DNA of 64,000 bases from Bacillus renqingensis (GCF_016464375.1 NZ_JADDIU010000002.1:248001-312000), one strand, 5' to 3'. Positions 43,254 to 52,640 are shown, counted from the stretch's first letter. Translations and numbers: made by a program. The notes: a model not told the origin generated them from the letters alone.

Positions 43254-44691
43254 AGTAAAAACGAGCGATATCCATATTCTCAATCTTGCAAAGCTCATTT
43301 TCGGACCCCAGGCTATTCTTTATAAAAAAGAGGATCTGCTTGCCTATGACTGCGATGGGTTTACCATTGAACGGCACCTGCCAAGGGCGGTTGTGTTTCC
43401 AACGAATACCGAAGAGGTTTCTAAGATTGTAAAATACTGCGCGGAAAATCACTTGCCGTTCCTTGCCCGCGGTGCGGGAACAGGGCTGAGCGGTGGGGCG
43501 ATTCCATTAAATAATGAGATCATCATCAGTTTGGTTCGAATGAAGCGGCTGCTGGAGGTAGATTTAGAGAATCGTTTTGCCGTCGTGGAGCCCGGGTTTG
43601 TAAATTTAAAGTTAACGAATTCCATTTCGGATAAGGGCTATTATTATGCACCGGACCCGTCAAGTCAATATGCCTGTACAATTGGCGGCAATGTCGCCGA
43701 AAACGCCGGCGGTGCCCACTGTTTGAAATACGGGGTAACGACTAACCATATATTAGGGCTAGAAGTTGTACTCCCAAACGGGGACATTATCGAAATAGGC
43801 CGCAATGGGATCCCTGATTCCCCCGGTTATGATTTGCTTGGCCTTTTAACCGGCTCAGAAGGCACGCTGGGAATTGTGACGAAAATAACGGTTCGCATTT
43901 TAAAAAATCCGGAAGCGAAGCAAACGGTACTAGCTTATTTTGACAATATTGAGGATGGCAGCCAGGCCGTATCTGATATTATTTCCAGCGGGATTGTTCC
44001 AGCGGCACTGGAAATGATGGATAAAACGGCAATCGAGGGTGTGGAAGCAGCTGCCTTTCCGGTAGGTCACCCCAAGGATATAGAAGCTGTCTTACTCATT
44101 GAGGTCGATGGGATTGCAGCCGGGATTGACGATCAAATTGAGTTGATTTTAGCTGTATGCCGAAGAAGAAATGTCCGTGAAGTAAAGGTAGCTCGCGATG
44201 AAGCGGAAAGGGGCAGATGGTGGGCCAACAGGAAGACCGGTTTTGGCGCAATGGGGGCGATTTCTCCCGACTACTTAGTGCAGGATGGTGTTATACCGAG
44301 GAGTAAATTGCCGGAAGTGTTGGCAAGGATTCATAAAATCAGCGAGGAAAGCGGCTTAAGGATTGCCAATATTTTTCACGCCGGTGACGGTAATCTCCAC
44401 CCGCTTGTCCTGTTTGATTCACGAATTCCAGGTGAAACGGAAAAGGCGATTCAAGCAGGCAGTGCTTGTTTAAAAGTTTGTGCGGATGTTGGCGGTTCGA
44501 TTACCGGTGAACATGGAGTAGGGATCGAGAAGAAGGAAGAGATGCGCTTTGTTTTTAATGAGGAAGAAATAAAAGCGCAAACTGATATTCGTAATGTTTT
44601 TAATCCTGATTGTTTGTTAAATGCAGGTAAGCTGTTTCCTACTCCTGGGCGCTGTGCGGAAGTAAAGCGGGAGCTGGCATCAAAAAGCTGA
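43240..44691 (+). CDS. glcD: Glycolate oxidase catalytic subunit GlcD
   Basis: 483 aa from the ATG at 43240 behind AAGGGAGTGG (a GTG at 43231 overlaps that site). FAD_binding_4 domain with FLARGAGTGLSGGAIP and CTIGGNVAENAGGAHCLKYGVTTNHILGLEVVLP. FAD-oxidase C domain ending with HAGDGNLHPLVLFD and ITGEHGVGIEKKEEM. This is the catalytic subunit that converts glycolate to glyoxylate. A bidirectional terminator follows. Confidence 0.93.
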   Translation: MGKNKVKTSDIHILNLAKLIFGPQAILYKKEDLLAYDCDGFTIERHLPRAVVFPTNTEEVSKIVKYCAENHLPFLARGAGTGLSGGAIPLNNEIIISLVRMKRLLEVDLENRFAVVEPGFVNLKLTNSISDKGYYYAPDPSSQYACTIGGNVAENAGGAHCLKYGVTTNHILGLEVVLPNGDIIEIGRNGIPDSPGYDLLGLLTGSEGTLGIVTKITVRILKNPEAKQTVLAYFDNIEDGSQAVSDIISSGIVPAALEMMDKTAIEGVEAAAFPVGHPKDIEAVLLIEVDGIAAGIDDQIELILAVCRRRNVREVKVARDEAERGRWWANRKTGFGAMGAISPDYLVQDGVIPRSKLPEVLARIHKISEESGLRIANIFHAGDGNLHPLVLFDSRIPGETEKAIQAGSACLKVCADVGGSITGEHGVGIEKKEEMRFVFNEEEIKAQTDIRNVFNPDCLLNAGKLFPTPGRCAEVKRELASKS

Positions 44692-44727
44692 AAAATATCC
44701 ACTGGCGGCTTGCCGGTGGATATTTTT
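44691..44727. terminator. Bidirectional terminator
   Basis: AAAAATATCCAC-TGGCGGCTTGCCG-GTGGATATTTTT, between glcD and the convergent thioesterase gene. Confidence 0.85.
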
Positions 44728-45148
44728 ACTGACTGCTGTTTTCAAAGTCCTCAATTTGTGCTCGGACCAATTCGGGTACTGGTCGAGCGGATTTTGTTTC
44801 CGGGTTGTAACTGACGTAGATAATTTCAGCTAAAACGATTGGATCATCCTCTCCCTCTTTGGCAATCATGCAATTCATCGTCATACTGGTATTGCCAATC
44901 TTGGATATTTTGCACCAAATGTTTAGCCAGTCATTTAAGTGAGCCGGTTTCTTATATTCTAATGTTGATTTGGCTAAAACAAAGTCAAAATCCCCGTCGG
45001 TAATATTTAATTTTAGTCCCTCTTGAAAATATTCTGTAACCGCCACATCAATATAAGTTAGGTAATGCGCATTAAAGACAATCTTTTGCCCGTCAATTTC
45101 CGAGTAGCGAACCTTCAGTCGGTGTGAAAAACGGTAACCGTGTTTCAT
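44726..45148 (-). CDS. Acyl-CoA thioesterase (4HBT hotdog fold)
   Basis: 140 aa from the ATG at 45148 (GAGGGG eight bases before; the GTG at 45157 is inside that site). RYSEIDGQKIVFNAHYLTYIDVA is the hotdog-fold active-site loop with the catalytic Asp region of YbgC/FcbC-type thioesterases. Cytosolic. The substrate, an acyl-CoA, is unknown. Monocistronic and convergent with glcD. Confidence 0.8.
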   Translation of the reverse strand: MKHGYRFSHRLKVRYSEIDGQKIVFNAHYLTYIDVAVTEYFQEGLKLNITDGDFDFVLAKSTLEYKKPAHLNDWLNIWCKISKIGNTSMTMNCMIAKEGEDDPIVLAEIIYVSYNPETKSARPVPELVRAQIEDFENSSQ

Positions 45149-45326
45149 TTCTGTCACCCCTCATTAATTTCTCATATTGGTTTACTTACTAATTCTCTTT
45201 TATTAGTGGAAATCCTTCTTGAAAATGTTGAATGAAGCTATCCGGCTTTCTGGGACCATCCCAGCGATGGCGATTTAAGTGCGCTTTTTCTTAATAAAAA
45301 TAGCGGAGGATAACCCCCGCCGTACA

Positions 45327-45665
45327 TTACCTTTTTCGCTTTTTATATATCCACATATTGCTGTCTTTCCAACAGCTTTGTGTTTGATGTCTGCCTCGCG
45401 CCGTATTTCGCCATTCTGTACAACATAAATCTGAAGGAATTGTAGTATGTCGAGAGGTTCTTTTTCGTGACGTTTTCTTTCGTGATGTTTTCTTTCTTGA
45501 CGTTTGTTTGCGAGAAGTGGATTGTGGACGACTCGAGGTCCTTCTGCCTGTTGTTCTGCGGTTGCGGTTCGGATCCATAAACATAAAATCGCCAAACCCG
45601 CCTTGTCTCACCTCATCGGCCGCTGTCTGAATTTCCTCAGGAGAAAGGTCTTTTTCCTCCTCCAT
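45327..45665 (-). CDS. Hypothetical Lys/Arg-Thr-Ser-rich protein, probably frameshifted
   Basis: 112 aa as it stands. ATG at 45665 behind a perfect AAAGGAGGTG. Residues 1-30 (EKDLSPEEIQTAADEVRQGG) are acidic and helical; residues 40-75 repeat TSRKKTSRKKTSRK. After that the frame becomes Cys/Trp-rich and unlike a folded protein (DLCCTEWRNTARG). The frame one base over continues as LDILQFLQIYVVQNGEIRRE and ends at 45275, and looks coding. Removing one A from the A5 run in CGAAAAAGAACC (around 45458) joins the two. Likely a frameshift or sequencing error; the real product would be ~130 aa. Family unknown. Confidence 0.5.
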   Translation of the reverse strand: MEEEKDLSPEEIQTAADEVRQGGFGDFMFMDPNRNRRTTGRRTSSRPQSTSRKQTSRKKTSRKKTSRKRTSRHTTIPSDLCCTEWRNTARGRHQTQSCWKDSNMWIYKKRKR

Positions 45666-45860
45666 ATTTAATGCACCTCCTTTAATTTTGAAAAGGGAGT
45701 ACGAAAAGTACATGTTAGTAAAACTCACTCTTCTTTTATCACTTTACGTTTTAAAGGCACTGTTTGTATGGGCAGGAAACCCAACTAAAATGAAAAATAG
45801 CTCAAAAACGTGACCTTTGTACGTTTCCTTCATACCTATAGTATGGGGAGGGGAATAGAA

Positions 45861-46955
45861 ATGGACATGACGGCTACATTACCGCAATATAAGCTTTTCA
45901 TAAAACCAGCAGATCTAAAGGAATTAAAGAGAGATATTTGGCTGGATGAACCGATACCCGCGCAGGCTAGGATAGACGGAAAAAGGTTCGAGATTGATAT
46001 CTGCTATCGCGGCTCCCATATTCGTGACTTTCCGAAAAAGTCTTATCAAGTGACCTTTTATAAGCCCAAAAAATTTATGGGCTCACAGCAAATTCATCTA
46101 AATGCCGAATATAAGGATCCCTCGATGATCCGCAATAAGTTGTCGTTTGATTTCTTTTCCGAAATTGGTGTACTGTCACCGCAATCACGCCATGTATACT
46201 TAATCGTAAATGGGAAGGAGGAAGGGGTTTATTTAGAAATTGAATCCGTCGATGAATATTTTTTAAAAAGAAGAAAGCTTCCAGCTGGAAGTATATTTTA
46301 TGCGGTTGATGGTGATGCAAATTTTTCCCTGATGAGTGATTTGGATAAAGAAACAAAGAAATCTCTGAAACTAGGTTATGAAACGAAGTATAGGCAGTCC
46401 CGATCAGCGGAATTTCAATTACAAGAATTTATTTTTAAAATTAACACGACGCCTCCGTTGGAATTCGAAAGGGAAATTTCGAAATATCTAGATGTTGATC
46501 AATACCTCCGCTGGGTAGCGGGAATCATCTTTACTTCCAATTATGATGGCTTTGTCCATAATTATGCCCTTTACCGAAATGGAGAAACAGGGCTGTTTGA
46601 AGTGATTCCGTGGGATTATGATGCTACTTGGGGCAGGGATGTCAACGGAAAGCTAATGGAAGCAGACTATGTTCCAATCAAAGGCTTTAATACGTTAACA
46701 GCACGGCTGCTGGATGTAAATGGGTTTCGCAAGCAATATCGAAGGCTGCTTGAGGAAATAATGGATCACCAGTTCACCCAGGATTTTATGATCCCTCGAG
46801 TGGAAAAATTGCTGCAATCGATTCGTCCATTCATATTGCAGGATCCCTACAAAAAGACGCACATAGATCAATTTGATCGAGAACTAAAGGTGATCTCTAA
46901 TTATATTGAAGAAAGGCGTAACTATTTGCAAAAAAAATTGCATAAGCTCGATTAG
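45861..46955 (+). CDS. cotH: Spore coat protein kinase CotH
   Basis: 364 aa from the ATG at 45861 (GGGGAGGGG seven bases upstream), close to B. subtilis CotH (362 aa). CotH kinase-like fold with [27 protein letters not shown], and the catalytic segment [14 protein letters not shown]...[12 protein letters not shown]. Phosphorylates coat proteins such as CotB and CotG and controls assembly of inner and outer coat. A 3' fragment of a paralogue lies at 57343-57675. Confidence 0.92.
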   Translation: MDMTATLPQYKLFIKPADLKELKRDIWLDEPIPAQARIDGKRFEIDICYRGSHIRDFPKKSYQVTFYKPKKFMGSQQIHLNAEYKDPSMIRNKLSFDFFSEIGVLSPQSRHVYLIVNGKEEGVYLEIESVDEYFLKRRKLPAGSIFYAVDGDANFSLMSDLDKETKKSLKLGYETKYRQSRSAEFQLQEFIFKINTTPPLEFEREISKYLDVDQYLRWVAGIIFTSNYDGFVHNYALYRNGETGLFEVIPWDYDATWGRDVNGKLMEADYVPIKGFNTLTARLLDVNGFRKQYRRLLEEIMDHQFTQDFMIPRVEKLLQSIRPFILQDPYKKTHIDQFDRELKVISNYIEERRNYLQKKLHKLD

Positions 46956-47094
46956 AAATACGGTGTTTAAACATAGCAGCCATATGGTTTTTAGAAAAAT
47001 TGGACATTTAAATACTTTTTTAAAGGTAAAAAAAGCCTTCATGTAGAAATAGATAACTGTAATATTATTCCTAATGAAAGAAGGCGATGAGAAA

Positions 47095-48030
47095 ATGTCC
47101 CTTGATTCACAAACGAAAGTTTTATTGGAACAATTAGCGGCTGCAGGTACACCGCCATTAGAAACGCTGGCACCGGAGCTTGCGAGGCAGGCATTTGTTG
47201 TACCACAAGGGGAACTTGCACAAGTTGGGAAAATAGACAACCGGATTATTTCCAGCTCAGAGACCAATATTCCGGTGAGAATTTATTATCCTCTCGAAAC
47301 AATGGAAAACTATCCGGCACTTGTCTACTTCCATGGCGGCGGCTGGGTTATCGGCAGTATTGACACCCATGAAAATATTTGCCGGGCACTGACCAACCAG
47401 GCGAACTGTGTAACAATTTCTGTTGATTACCGCCTTGCTCCAGAACATAAATTCCCAGCTGCTGTTGAAGATTGTTATGCTGCCGTTCAATATGTTTATG
47501 ACCACGCGGAAGACTTTCAAGTAGACCGTACAAAAATTGCTGTAGGCGGCGACAGTGCCGGCGGAAATCTGGCAGCGGTAGTCACGAATCTCGCAAAAGA
47601 CAAGAACACACCGCCCATCTGCTTCCAGCTCCTCTTTTATCCAAGTACAAATCCTGGGGGAGAGGCGACCACTTCAATGTTAGAGAACGCAGATGGCTAT
47701 TTCTTGGAAAAAGGTACGATGGAATGGTTTCGAGATTGCTATTTTAATAGTGAAGAAGATAAAACCAATCCACTGGCAAACCCTGCCCTTCACGGAGATT
47801 TTGCAGGCTTACCGCCAACACTTATCATTACGGCGGAATATGATCCGTTGCGAGATGAGAGTGAGGATTACGCCAAGAAACTAGCAGAAGCCGGAGTGGA
47901 AGTAGAATGCCTACGCTACGATGGGACCATCCACGGCTTTGTCAGCATGGAAGCGGTCATTCCTAAAGGAAAAGAAGCCTTGGCCAAAGCGGCTGAGTCT
48001 TTAATGAAAGTTTTTATAAATAGAAAATAG
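47095..48030 (+). CDS. Alpha/beta hydrolase, HSL-type esterase
   Basis: 311 aa from the ATG at 47095; an in-frame ATG at 47074 would add seven residues. Oxyanion-hole motif YFHGGGWVIGSIDTHEN and nucleophile motif GGDSAGGNLA (Ser), with Asp in ITAEYDPLRDE and His in DGTIHGFVSM completing the triad. Hormone-sensitive-lipase family carboxylesterase, cytosolic. Terminator at 48053-48084 shared with the GntR gene. Confidence 0.88.
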   Translation: MSLDSQTKVLLEQLAAAGTPPLETLAPELARQAFVVPQGELAQVGKIDNRIISSSETNIPVRIYYPLETMENYPALVYFHGGGWVIGSIDTHENICRALTNQANCVTISVDYRLAPEHKFPAAVEDCYAAVQYVYDHAEDFQVDRTKIAVGGDSAGGNLAAVVTNLAKDKNTPPICFQLLFYPSTNPGGEATTSMLENADGYFLEKGTMEWFRDCYFNSEEDKTNPLANPALHGDFAGLPPTLIITAEYDPLRDESEDYAKKLAEAGVEVECLRYDGTIHGFVSMEAVIPKGKEALAKAAESLMKVFINRK

Positions 48031-48052
48031 CTAATTAGGGGATTACTTGAAA

Positions 48053-48084
48053 CAATAGCAGACCCTTCCTGAGTCTGCTATTTT
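48053..48084. terminator. Bidirectional terminator
   Basis: AATAGCAGAC, loop, GTCTGCTATT followed by TTCATTTTT, between convergent esterase and GntR genes. Confidence 0.75.
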
Positions 48085-48089
48085 CATTT

Positions 48090-48731
48090 TTATAGATTTT
48101 TTTCAGCCTCGGTAATAGCTGCAAGATGATGTTGTCTGACGAACTGTTCGAGTTCATGCGCCGAGCTTTTGCTTGCTAAAAGCGAGATGATGGTTTCGTG
48201 TTCATTGATGGCTTCAACTGCCCGAGTTGGAAAGTACATAGGTTTTAACCGTCTGATGGTATCGAGTTTTTCCCACATTTGTTTGATCAAGTTAAATAAT
48301 GATTGATTCGGGCAATTTTTTATCGAATGGAGATGAAATTCCTTGTTCAACTTAATATAGCCATTAAAATCAAACCTTTGCAAGGCCTCTTTGATTTGTT
48401 CATTCTTTTCCTGCAGCATCTTCATCTGTTCATTGGTTGTATGAGTTTTGCTTAATGTTGCGGCATACCCTTCCAGGACTGCTAATATAGAAAGTACCTC
48501 ATAGTATTCATTTTCATCAATGAAAGATACCACTGCACCGCTGTAGGCTTTAATTGTTACAAGTCCTTCTGCTTCCAAACGGCGAATTGCCTCGCGTATA
48601 GGAATAGGACTTAAATTTAACTCCTTTCCTAATGTATCAATGACTAAGCGTTGACCCTGAACATAAATCCCCTCGGTTATCCGTGAACGAATGATTTGAT
48701 AAGCTATTTCTTGTTTACTATCCTTTTTCAT
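48090..48731 (-). CDS. GntR-family regulator (FCD domain), probably leaderless mRNA
   Basis: 213 aa from the ATG at 48731. N-terminal winged helix (IAYQIIRSRITEGIYVQGQRL...LSPIPIREAIRRLEAEGLV) and a helical FCD ligand domain (EFHLHSIKNCPNQSLFNLI). No ribosome site precedes the ATG. Instead TATAAT lies seven bases in front of it, so the transcript should begin at or next to the start codon. It is divergent from the class III aminotransferase, its likely target. Effector probably an organic or amino acid. Confidence 0.85.
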   Translation of the reverse strand: MKKDSKQEIAYQIIRSRITEGIYVQGQRLVIDTLGKELNLSPIPIREAIRRLEAEGLVTIKAYSGAVVSFIDENEYYEVLSILAVLEGYAATLSKTHTTNEQMKMLQEKNEQIKEALQRFDFNGYIKLNKEFHLHSIKNCPNQSLFNLIKQMWEKLDTIRRLKPMYFPTRAVEAINEHETIISLLASKSSAHELEQFVRQHHLAAITEAEKNL

Positions 48732-48738
48732 AAAATAA

Positions 48739-48767
48739 ATTATATAGGATTTAATATACCATTTCAA
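48739..48767 (-). promoter_or_regulatory. Promoter of the GntR gene
   Basis: Minus strand TTGAAA (48767-48762), 17-base spacer, TATAAT (48744-48739). The predicted start falls at 48732-48731, on the ATG. Confidence 0.65.
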
Positions 48768-48803
48768 CATTTATAAAATATGATAATGAAAATTAATAAT
48801 ATT

Positions 48804-48832
48804 TTGACTAATCAAAAATCATCTATTATAAT
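48804..48832 (+). promoter_or_regulatory. Promoter of the class III aminotransferase gene
   Basis: TTGACT (48804-48809), 17-base spacer, TATAAT (48827-48832), about 60 bases before the start codon and back-to-back with the GntR promoter. Confidence 0.65.
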
Positions 48833-48896
48833 GAGGTTATTCCAAGGTCAGATTAAAATTGGAAGCGTGAAATTTTTTAAATGGGAGTGAGTTTTT

Positions 48897-50279
48897 TTGG
48901 AACAGTACACCAGAGACCAATTGATTGAATGGGACAAAAAACATTTTCTTCATCCTACATCATCGATAAAACAGCAGCAATCACAGGGTGCTAGCTTTGT
49001 CTTTACCGAAGGAAAGGGAATTTATTTAAAGGATCTCGACGGCAGGACAGTAATCGATGGGATGTCTTCTCTGTGGAATGTAAATATCGGCCACGGACGG
49101 AAGGAATTGGCCGATGCTGCCCATGAACAAATGACTAAACTTGCCTACAGCTCTGCTTTTTCTACCTTTAGCCATGAACCGGCCATTCTGTTATCTAAGA
49201 AAATGTCTAGTATTGCTCCGGGTAACCTATCGACTGTTTTTTTTACCTCAGGCGGCTCTGAATCTAATGATTCGGCAATTAAATTGATTCGACATTACTG
49301 GAGATTAAAGGGGAAACCAGAAAGGAAAAAAATTATTTCGCGGAAGAAAGCCTACCATGGGGTTACCTCAAATGCGACCAGTGCAACAGGAATACCGGAA
49401 TTTTGGGAAGTGGCGGGATCCCTAGATCAACAAATACTCCACGCTGATGTTCCCAATTGTGAATATTTAGATCATAAACCGCCGGAACGTGGTGGTACAT
49501 GCGAATGTGGTGAACGAATCCGCCAGTTAATCGAAGCAGAAGGGCCCGAAACAATCGCCGCTTTTCTAATAGAACCGATTCAAGGGGCAGGTGGATTGAT
49601 TTTCCCTTCAGATGGCTATATGGAACAGGTCCGCGCAATATGTTCGGAATACGAGATTATTTTAATAGCCGATGAGGTGATTACTGGGTTTGGTCGTACC
49701 GGGAAAATGTTTGGGATGGAGAATTGGGGGATTGTTCCGGATGTGATGACAATAGCAAAAGGTATTACCAGCGGCTATATCCCTTTGGGAGGTGTGGTTT
49801 TATCTGAGAAAATTCACAAGAAAATGATGGAACTTTCTACCGGTACGTTATTCCATGGATTTACTTATAGCGGTCACCCAACTGCCTGTGCTGTAGCTTT
49901 GAAAAATATCGAAATAATAGAGCAGGAGGGTTTAATTGAAAACTCCAAGACCATGGGTGAACACTTGTTAACAGGTTTTGAGTCGTTAGCTCAAAAATTT
50001 GATATTGTTACGAAAACAAGAGCTAAAGGACTTTTGGGGGCGTTTGACCTGATGCCAAATGGAAATCAGGGAGAAAATTTCCCGCCGGAATTACAAGTAG
50101 CGGTAAACGTAGTCGCTGAGGCTGCTGAAAAGGGTCTAATCTGCCGCTCTGTCACCTATGACGGTGTAAATACAGTTGTCCTAGCTCCACCACTAACGAT
50201 TAATGAAAGTCAAATCGGCGATATTATTCAGATATTGGAAGATTCGATCACGGCCGTTCGCTTGAAATTAGGAATTTAA
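48897..50279 (+). CDS. Class III omega-amino-acid aminotransferase
   Basis: 460 aa from a TTG behind GGGAGTGAG. PLP enzyme of the beta-alanine/taurine/putrescine:pyruvate group: MSSLWNVNIGHG, FFTSGGSESNDSAIK, FLIEPIQGAGGLIFP, ILIADEVITGFGRTGKMFG, and the PLP lysine in MTIAKGITSGYIPLGG. Moves an amino group from a terminal amine to pyruvate or a keto acid, producing a semialdehyde. The downstream semialdehyde dehydrogenases fit this. The exact substrate is open. Confidence 0.88.
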   Translation: MEQYTRDQLIEWDKKHFLHPTSSIKQQQSQGASFVFTEGKGIYLKDLDGRTVIDGMSSLWNVNIGHGRKELADAAHEQMTKLAYSSAFSTFSHEPAILLSKKMSSIAPGNLSTVFFTSGGSESNDSAIKLIRHYWRLKGKPERKKIISRKKAYHGVTSNATSATGIPEFWEVAGSLDQQILHADVPNCEYLDHKPPERGGTCECGERIRQLIEAEGPETIAAFLIEPIQGAGGLIFPSDGYMEQVRAICSEYEIILIADEVITGFGRTGKMFGMENWGIVPDVMTIAKGITSGYIPLGGVVLSEKIHKKMMELSTGTLFHGFTYSGHPTACAVALKNIEIIEQEGLIENSKTMGEHLLTGFESLAQKFDIVTKTRAKGLLGAFDLMPNGNQGENFPPELQVAVNVVAEAAEKGLICRSVTYDGVNTVVLAPPLTINESQIGDIIQILEDSITAVRLKLGI

Positions 50280-50349
50280 GAAGAATTTTAAAAATAGTAG
50301 CATCGATTAGATGTTGAATAAAAAAGGATAAATGTTAAAAAAATATATA

Positions 50350-50379
50350 TTGACTATTCGGAATATTTAAATTTATAAT
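50350..50379 (+). promoter_or_regulatory. Promoter of the FadR-type regulator
   Basis: TTGACT (50350-50355), 18-base spacer, TATAAT (50374-50379). Confidence 0.55.
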
Positions 50380-50390
50380 AAGATTATCAC

Positions 50391-50401
50391 TGGTCCAACC
50401 A
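50391..50401. promoter_or_regulatory. GntR/FadR-type operator 1
   Basis: TGGTCCAACCA fits the FadR-subfamily consensus TNGTNNNACNA and is directly downstream of the predicted start of transcription. A second imperfect copy (CAGTCCAACCA) overlaps at 50400-50410. Confidence 0.55.
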
Positions 50402-50469
50402 GTCCAACCAGAAGGATTCTATTTATTCTTAGTCATAGGATCGGTTGGAGGTTTTAAAAAAATTTCAAC

Positions 50470-50480
50470 TAGTTTGACCA
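50470..50480. promoter_or_regulatory. GntR/FadR-type operator 2
   Basis: TAGTTTGACCA, again TNGTNNNACNA, 79 bases from operator 1. The spacing suggests looping or cooperative autorepression. Confidence 0.5.
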
Positions 50481-50508
50481 TATTAGTAACTTAAAAGAGG
50501 GATAAGAA

Positions 50509-51195
50509 ATGAGTGAGGCCTTATATTTAGACATTGTTGCTGACATTGAAGCTAGGATTCTTGAAGGAGTTTTAGGCGAAGGCGATAAATTACCTTCAGA
50601 AAGAGTGTTGTCCAAAGAACTTCATGTTAGTCGGCATGTAGTCAGAGAGGCCTTTAGAGTGCTAGAGGAAAAAGGCTTTTTATCTATTCAACAAGGTAAG
50701 GGAGTATATGTAAGAAAACCTCAAGAAGATATTGTCGCGGAATCATTAAAGCGAATTCTTCATAATGATCAAACCAGTGCAGAAGAGATTCTTGAAGTAC
50801 GTGAAATTCTTGAGCTATCGATTATTCAAATGGCCGTAAAACGAGCCTCAAAACAGGATCTAGACAGGCTTAAAAAAATTTACAAAAGAATGGAGGAGAA
50901 AAAGAATTATATTTCTGAATTTTTAGTTGAAGATTTTAATTTTCATCTGGCGCTGGCAAATGCCACCCAAAATAGGGTGTTTGCCGTCTTAGCAAAATCC
51001 TTTTTTGAACTGACGGGTAACTCTCTATTTGATGTCACGAAATATATGAAAACTGTAAAAATCGCACAACAGCACCATGATCAATTAATTCAAGCAATTG
51101 AATCAAGAGACCAAACCTTGGCTGTAGCAGTAATGAAGGACCATATGAATGAAATTAGAAACGAATTGCATTTTATAAGGGGGATGAACCCCTGA
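50509..51195 (+). CDS. FadR-subfamily GntR regulator (FCD domain)
   Basis: 228 aa. Winged-helix (IEARILEGVLGEGDKLPSERVLSKELHVSRHVVREAFRVLEEKGFLSI) and C-terminal FCD domain (VREILELSIIQMAVKRA, FNFHLALANATQNRVF, HHDQLIQAIESRD) with metal-binding residue pattern. Two TNGTNNNACNA operators in its own leader point to autoregulation. The ABC importer genes start 94 bases downstream, so it probably controls uptake of the substrate of this cluster. Confidence 0.88.
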   Translation: MSEALYLDIVADIEARILEGVLGEGDKLPSERVLSKELHVSRHVVREAFRVLEEKGFLSIQQGKGVYVRKPQEDIVAESLKRILHNDQTSAEEILEVREILELSIIQMAVKRASKQDLDRLKKIYKRMEEKKNYISEFLVEDFNFHLALANATQNRVFAVLAKSFFELTGNSLFDVTKYMKTVKIAQQHHDQLIQAIESRDQTLAVAVMKDHMNEIRNELHFIRGMNP

Positions 51196-51288
51196 CTCTA
51201 ACCAATTAGAAATGATCATGCAAAACCTAAGGATAAAGCGCTTAATAGATCTCGCTGGACATGAAATCAATAATGAAGGGGAATTTGA

Positions 51289-52578
51289 ATGAAAAAGTCT
51301 AAACTATTTTCCGTAATGATAACATTACTCATGATCACTTTTTCAATAGCAGGATGTTCAAGCACATCTAATGGCACTGATAAAAAAGACGATCAAGTAG
51401 AACTATCCTTCTTTCATCGTTTTGCCGATGGGGCCAATAAACAATTTTTTGATAGCGCTGTAAAAGAATTTGAAAGCCAGAATCCAAAGGTGAAGATTAA
51501 GGTATCGAGTGCGATAAATGATGATTATAAACAAAAAATTAATGTGTTATTAGGCAGTAGTAATCCACCGGATATTTTCTTTGCTTGGAGTGGTGAATAT
51601 GCAAACAAATTTGTTCGTAGTGGAAAAGTATTAGATTTAACCAAATATACTAAAGCTGGGACTGAATTAGGTGACCAAATCTTTACTTCGCAATTTGGCC
51701 CTTATACCTTTGAACGTAAAGTATACGGCGTTCCGATTGTGATGGATGGTAAGGCATTTTTCTATAATAAAGAAATATTTAAGAAACTAGGTGTAAATGA
51801 GCCAAAGACCTGGAATGAGTTTATGACTGTTTTGAAGAAAATCAAACAGGGCGGATACACCCCGATTGCATTTGGAAACCAATCAAACTGGGCAGTAGGA
51901 CACTATTTAACAACCCTAAATCAACGAATGGTAGACCCCGCTGTCTTAAAGAAAGATTATAATCGTTCAACAGGGGAATTTACGGATCCAAGTTATGTTA
52001 CAGCATTGGAAAAAATGATAGAATTAGAACCTTATTTCACGAAGGAGCCAAATGCTGTGACAGATGATTCTGCGATTAATGCATTTGTGAACGGAAAAGC
52101 AGCGATTTACTATAATCAATTCAATCAAATTCCCTATATCAAGCCGGCAAAATTTGATTGGGGTTGGTTTAACTTCCCGGCAATAGAGGACGGAAAAGGG
52201 GACCCACAGGAATTGACAGGTGCTTCTCAAGGGTTCATGGTATCCGCAAAAACAAAGAATCCTGATATGGCGATTAAGTTTTTAAATTTCTTAACGTCAA
52301 AGACAATAGCTGAAAAAATGGTAAAAGAAACAGGTATGGTTAGTTCAACAATTGACGCGGTTAATAAAAATTCAGCTGATCAAAAAATGATGGATGTTGT
52401 CGAAACGATTAAACAAGCGAGTGGTATGAACGTATGGTTAGATACAGCGCTTGATAGTAAAATTGTTGACGTCTACCTAAATGGCGCCCAGCAAATGCTA
52501 AATAAAGAAAAAACTCCTGAAGAAGTGATGAAAGAAGTTCAGAAGGCAGCAAAAGAGGTTAAGGAATCTTCAAAGTAA
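51289..52578 (+). CDS. ABC importer substrate-binding lipoprotein (family 1, sugar type)
   Basis: 429 aa with a lipoprotein signal peptide (SVMITLLMITFSIAGC; Cys23 is the lipid site). Family 1 solute-binding fold: LSFFHRFADGANKQFFDSAV, FFAWSGEYANKFV, GVPIVMDGKAFFYNKEIFKKLG. Anchored on the outer face of the membrane. Such proteins bind oligosaccharides, glycerol phosphate and similar compounds. Followed by two MalF/MalG-type permease genes. No ATPase gene is nearby, so a shared MsmX-like ATPase is probably used. Confidence 0.9.
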   Translation: MKKSKLFSVMITLLMITFSIAGCSSTSNGTDKKDDQVELSFFHRFADGANKQFFDSAVKEFESQNPKVKIKVSSAINDDYKQKINVLLGSSNPPDIFFAWSGEYANKFVRSGKVLDLTKYTKAGTELGDQIFTSQFGPYTFERKVYGVPIVMDGKAFFYNKEIFKKLGVNEPKTWNEFMTVLKKIKQGGYTPIAFGNQSNWAVGHYLTTLNQRMVDPAVLKKDYNRSTGEFTDPSYVTALEKMIELEPYFTKEPNAVTDDSAINAFVNGKAAIYYNQFNQIPYIKPAKFDWGWFNFPAIEDGKGDPQELTGASQGFMVSAKTKNPDMAIKFLNFLTSKTIAEKMVKETGMVSSTIDAVNKNSADQKMMDVVETIKQASGMNVWLDTALDSKIVDVYLNGAQQMLNKEKTPEEVMKEVQKAAKEVKESSK

Positions 52579-52640
52579 AAAATCGAAAGAGTAAAGTGGA
52601 ATAGATTTTCCCCTTTACTCTCTTGAATGGAGGGACCATG

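Noticed and set aside
45440..45475. Programmed frameshift at the A-run in the Lys/Arg-rich gene
   Set aside because: The run has five A's and no standard slippery heptamer, and the needed shift is not -1. A plain indel is more likely.
51233..51246. Catabolite-responsive (cre) site ATAAAGCGCTTAAT upstream of the ABC importer
   Set aside because: Only the central AAAGCGCTT matches; the TG...CA ends of the consensus are absent.
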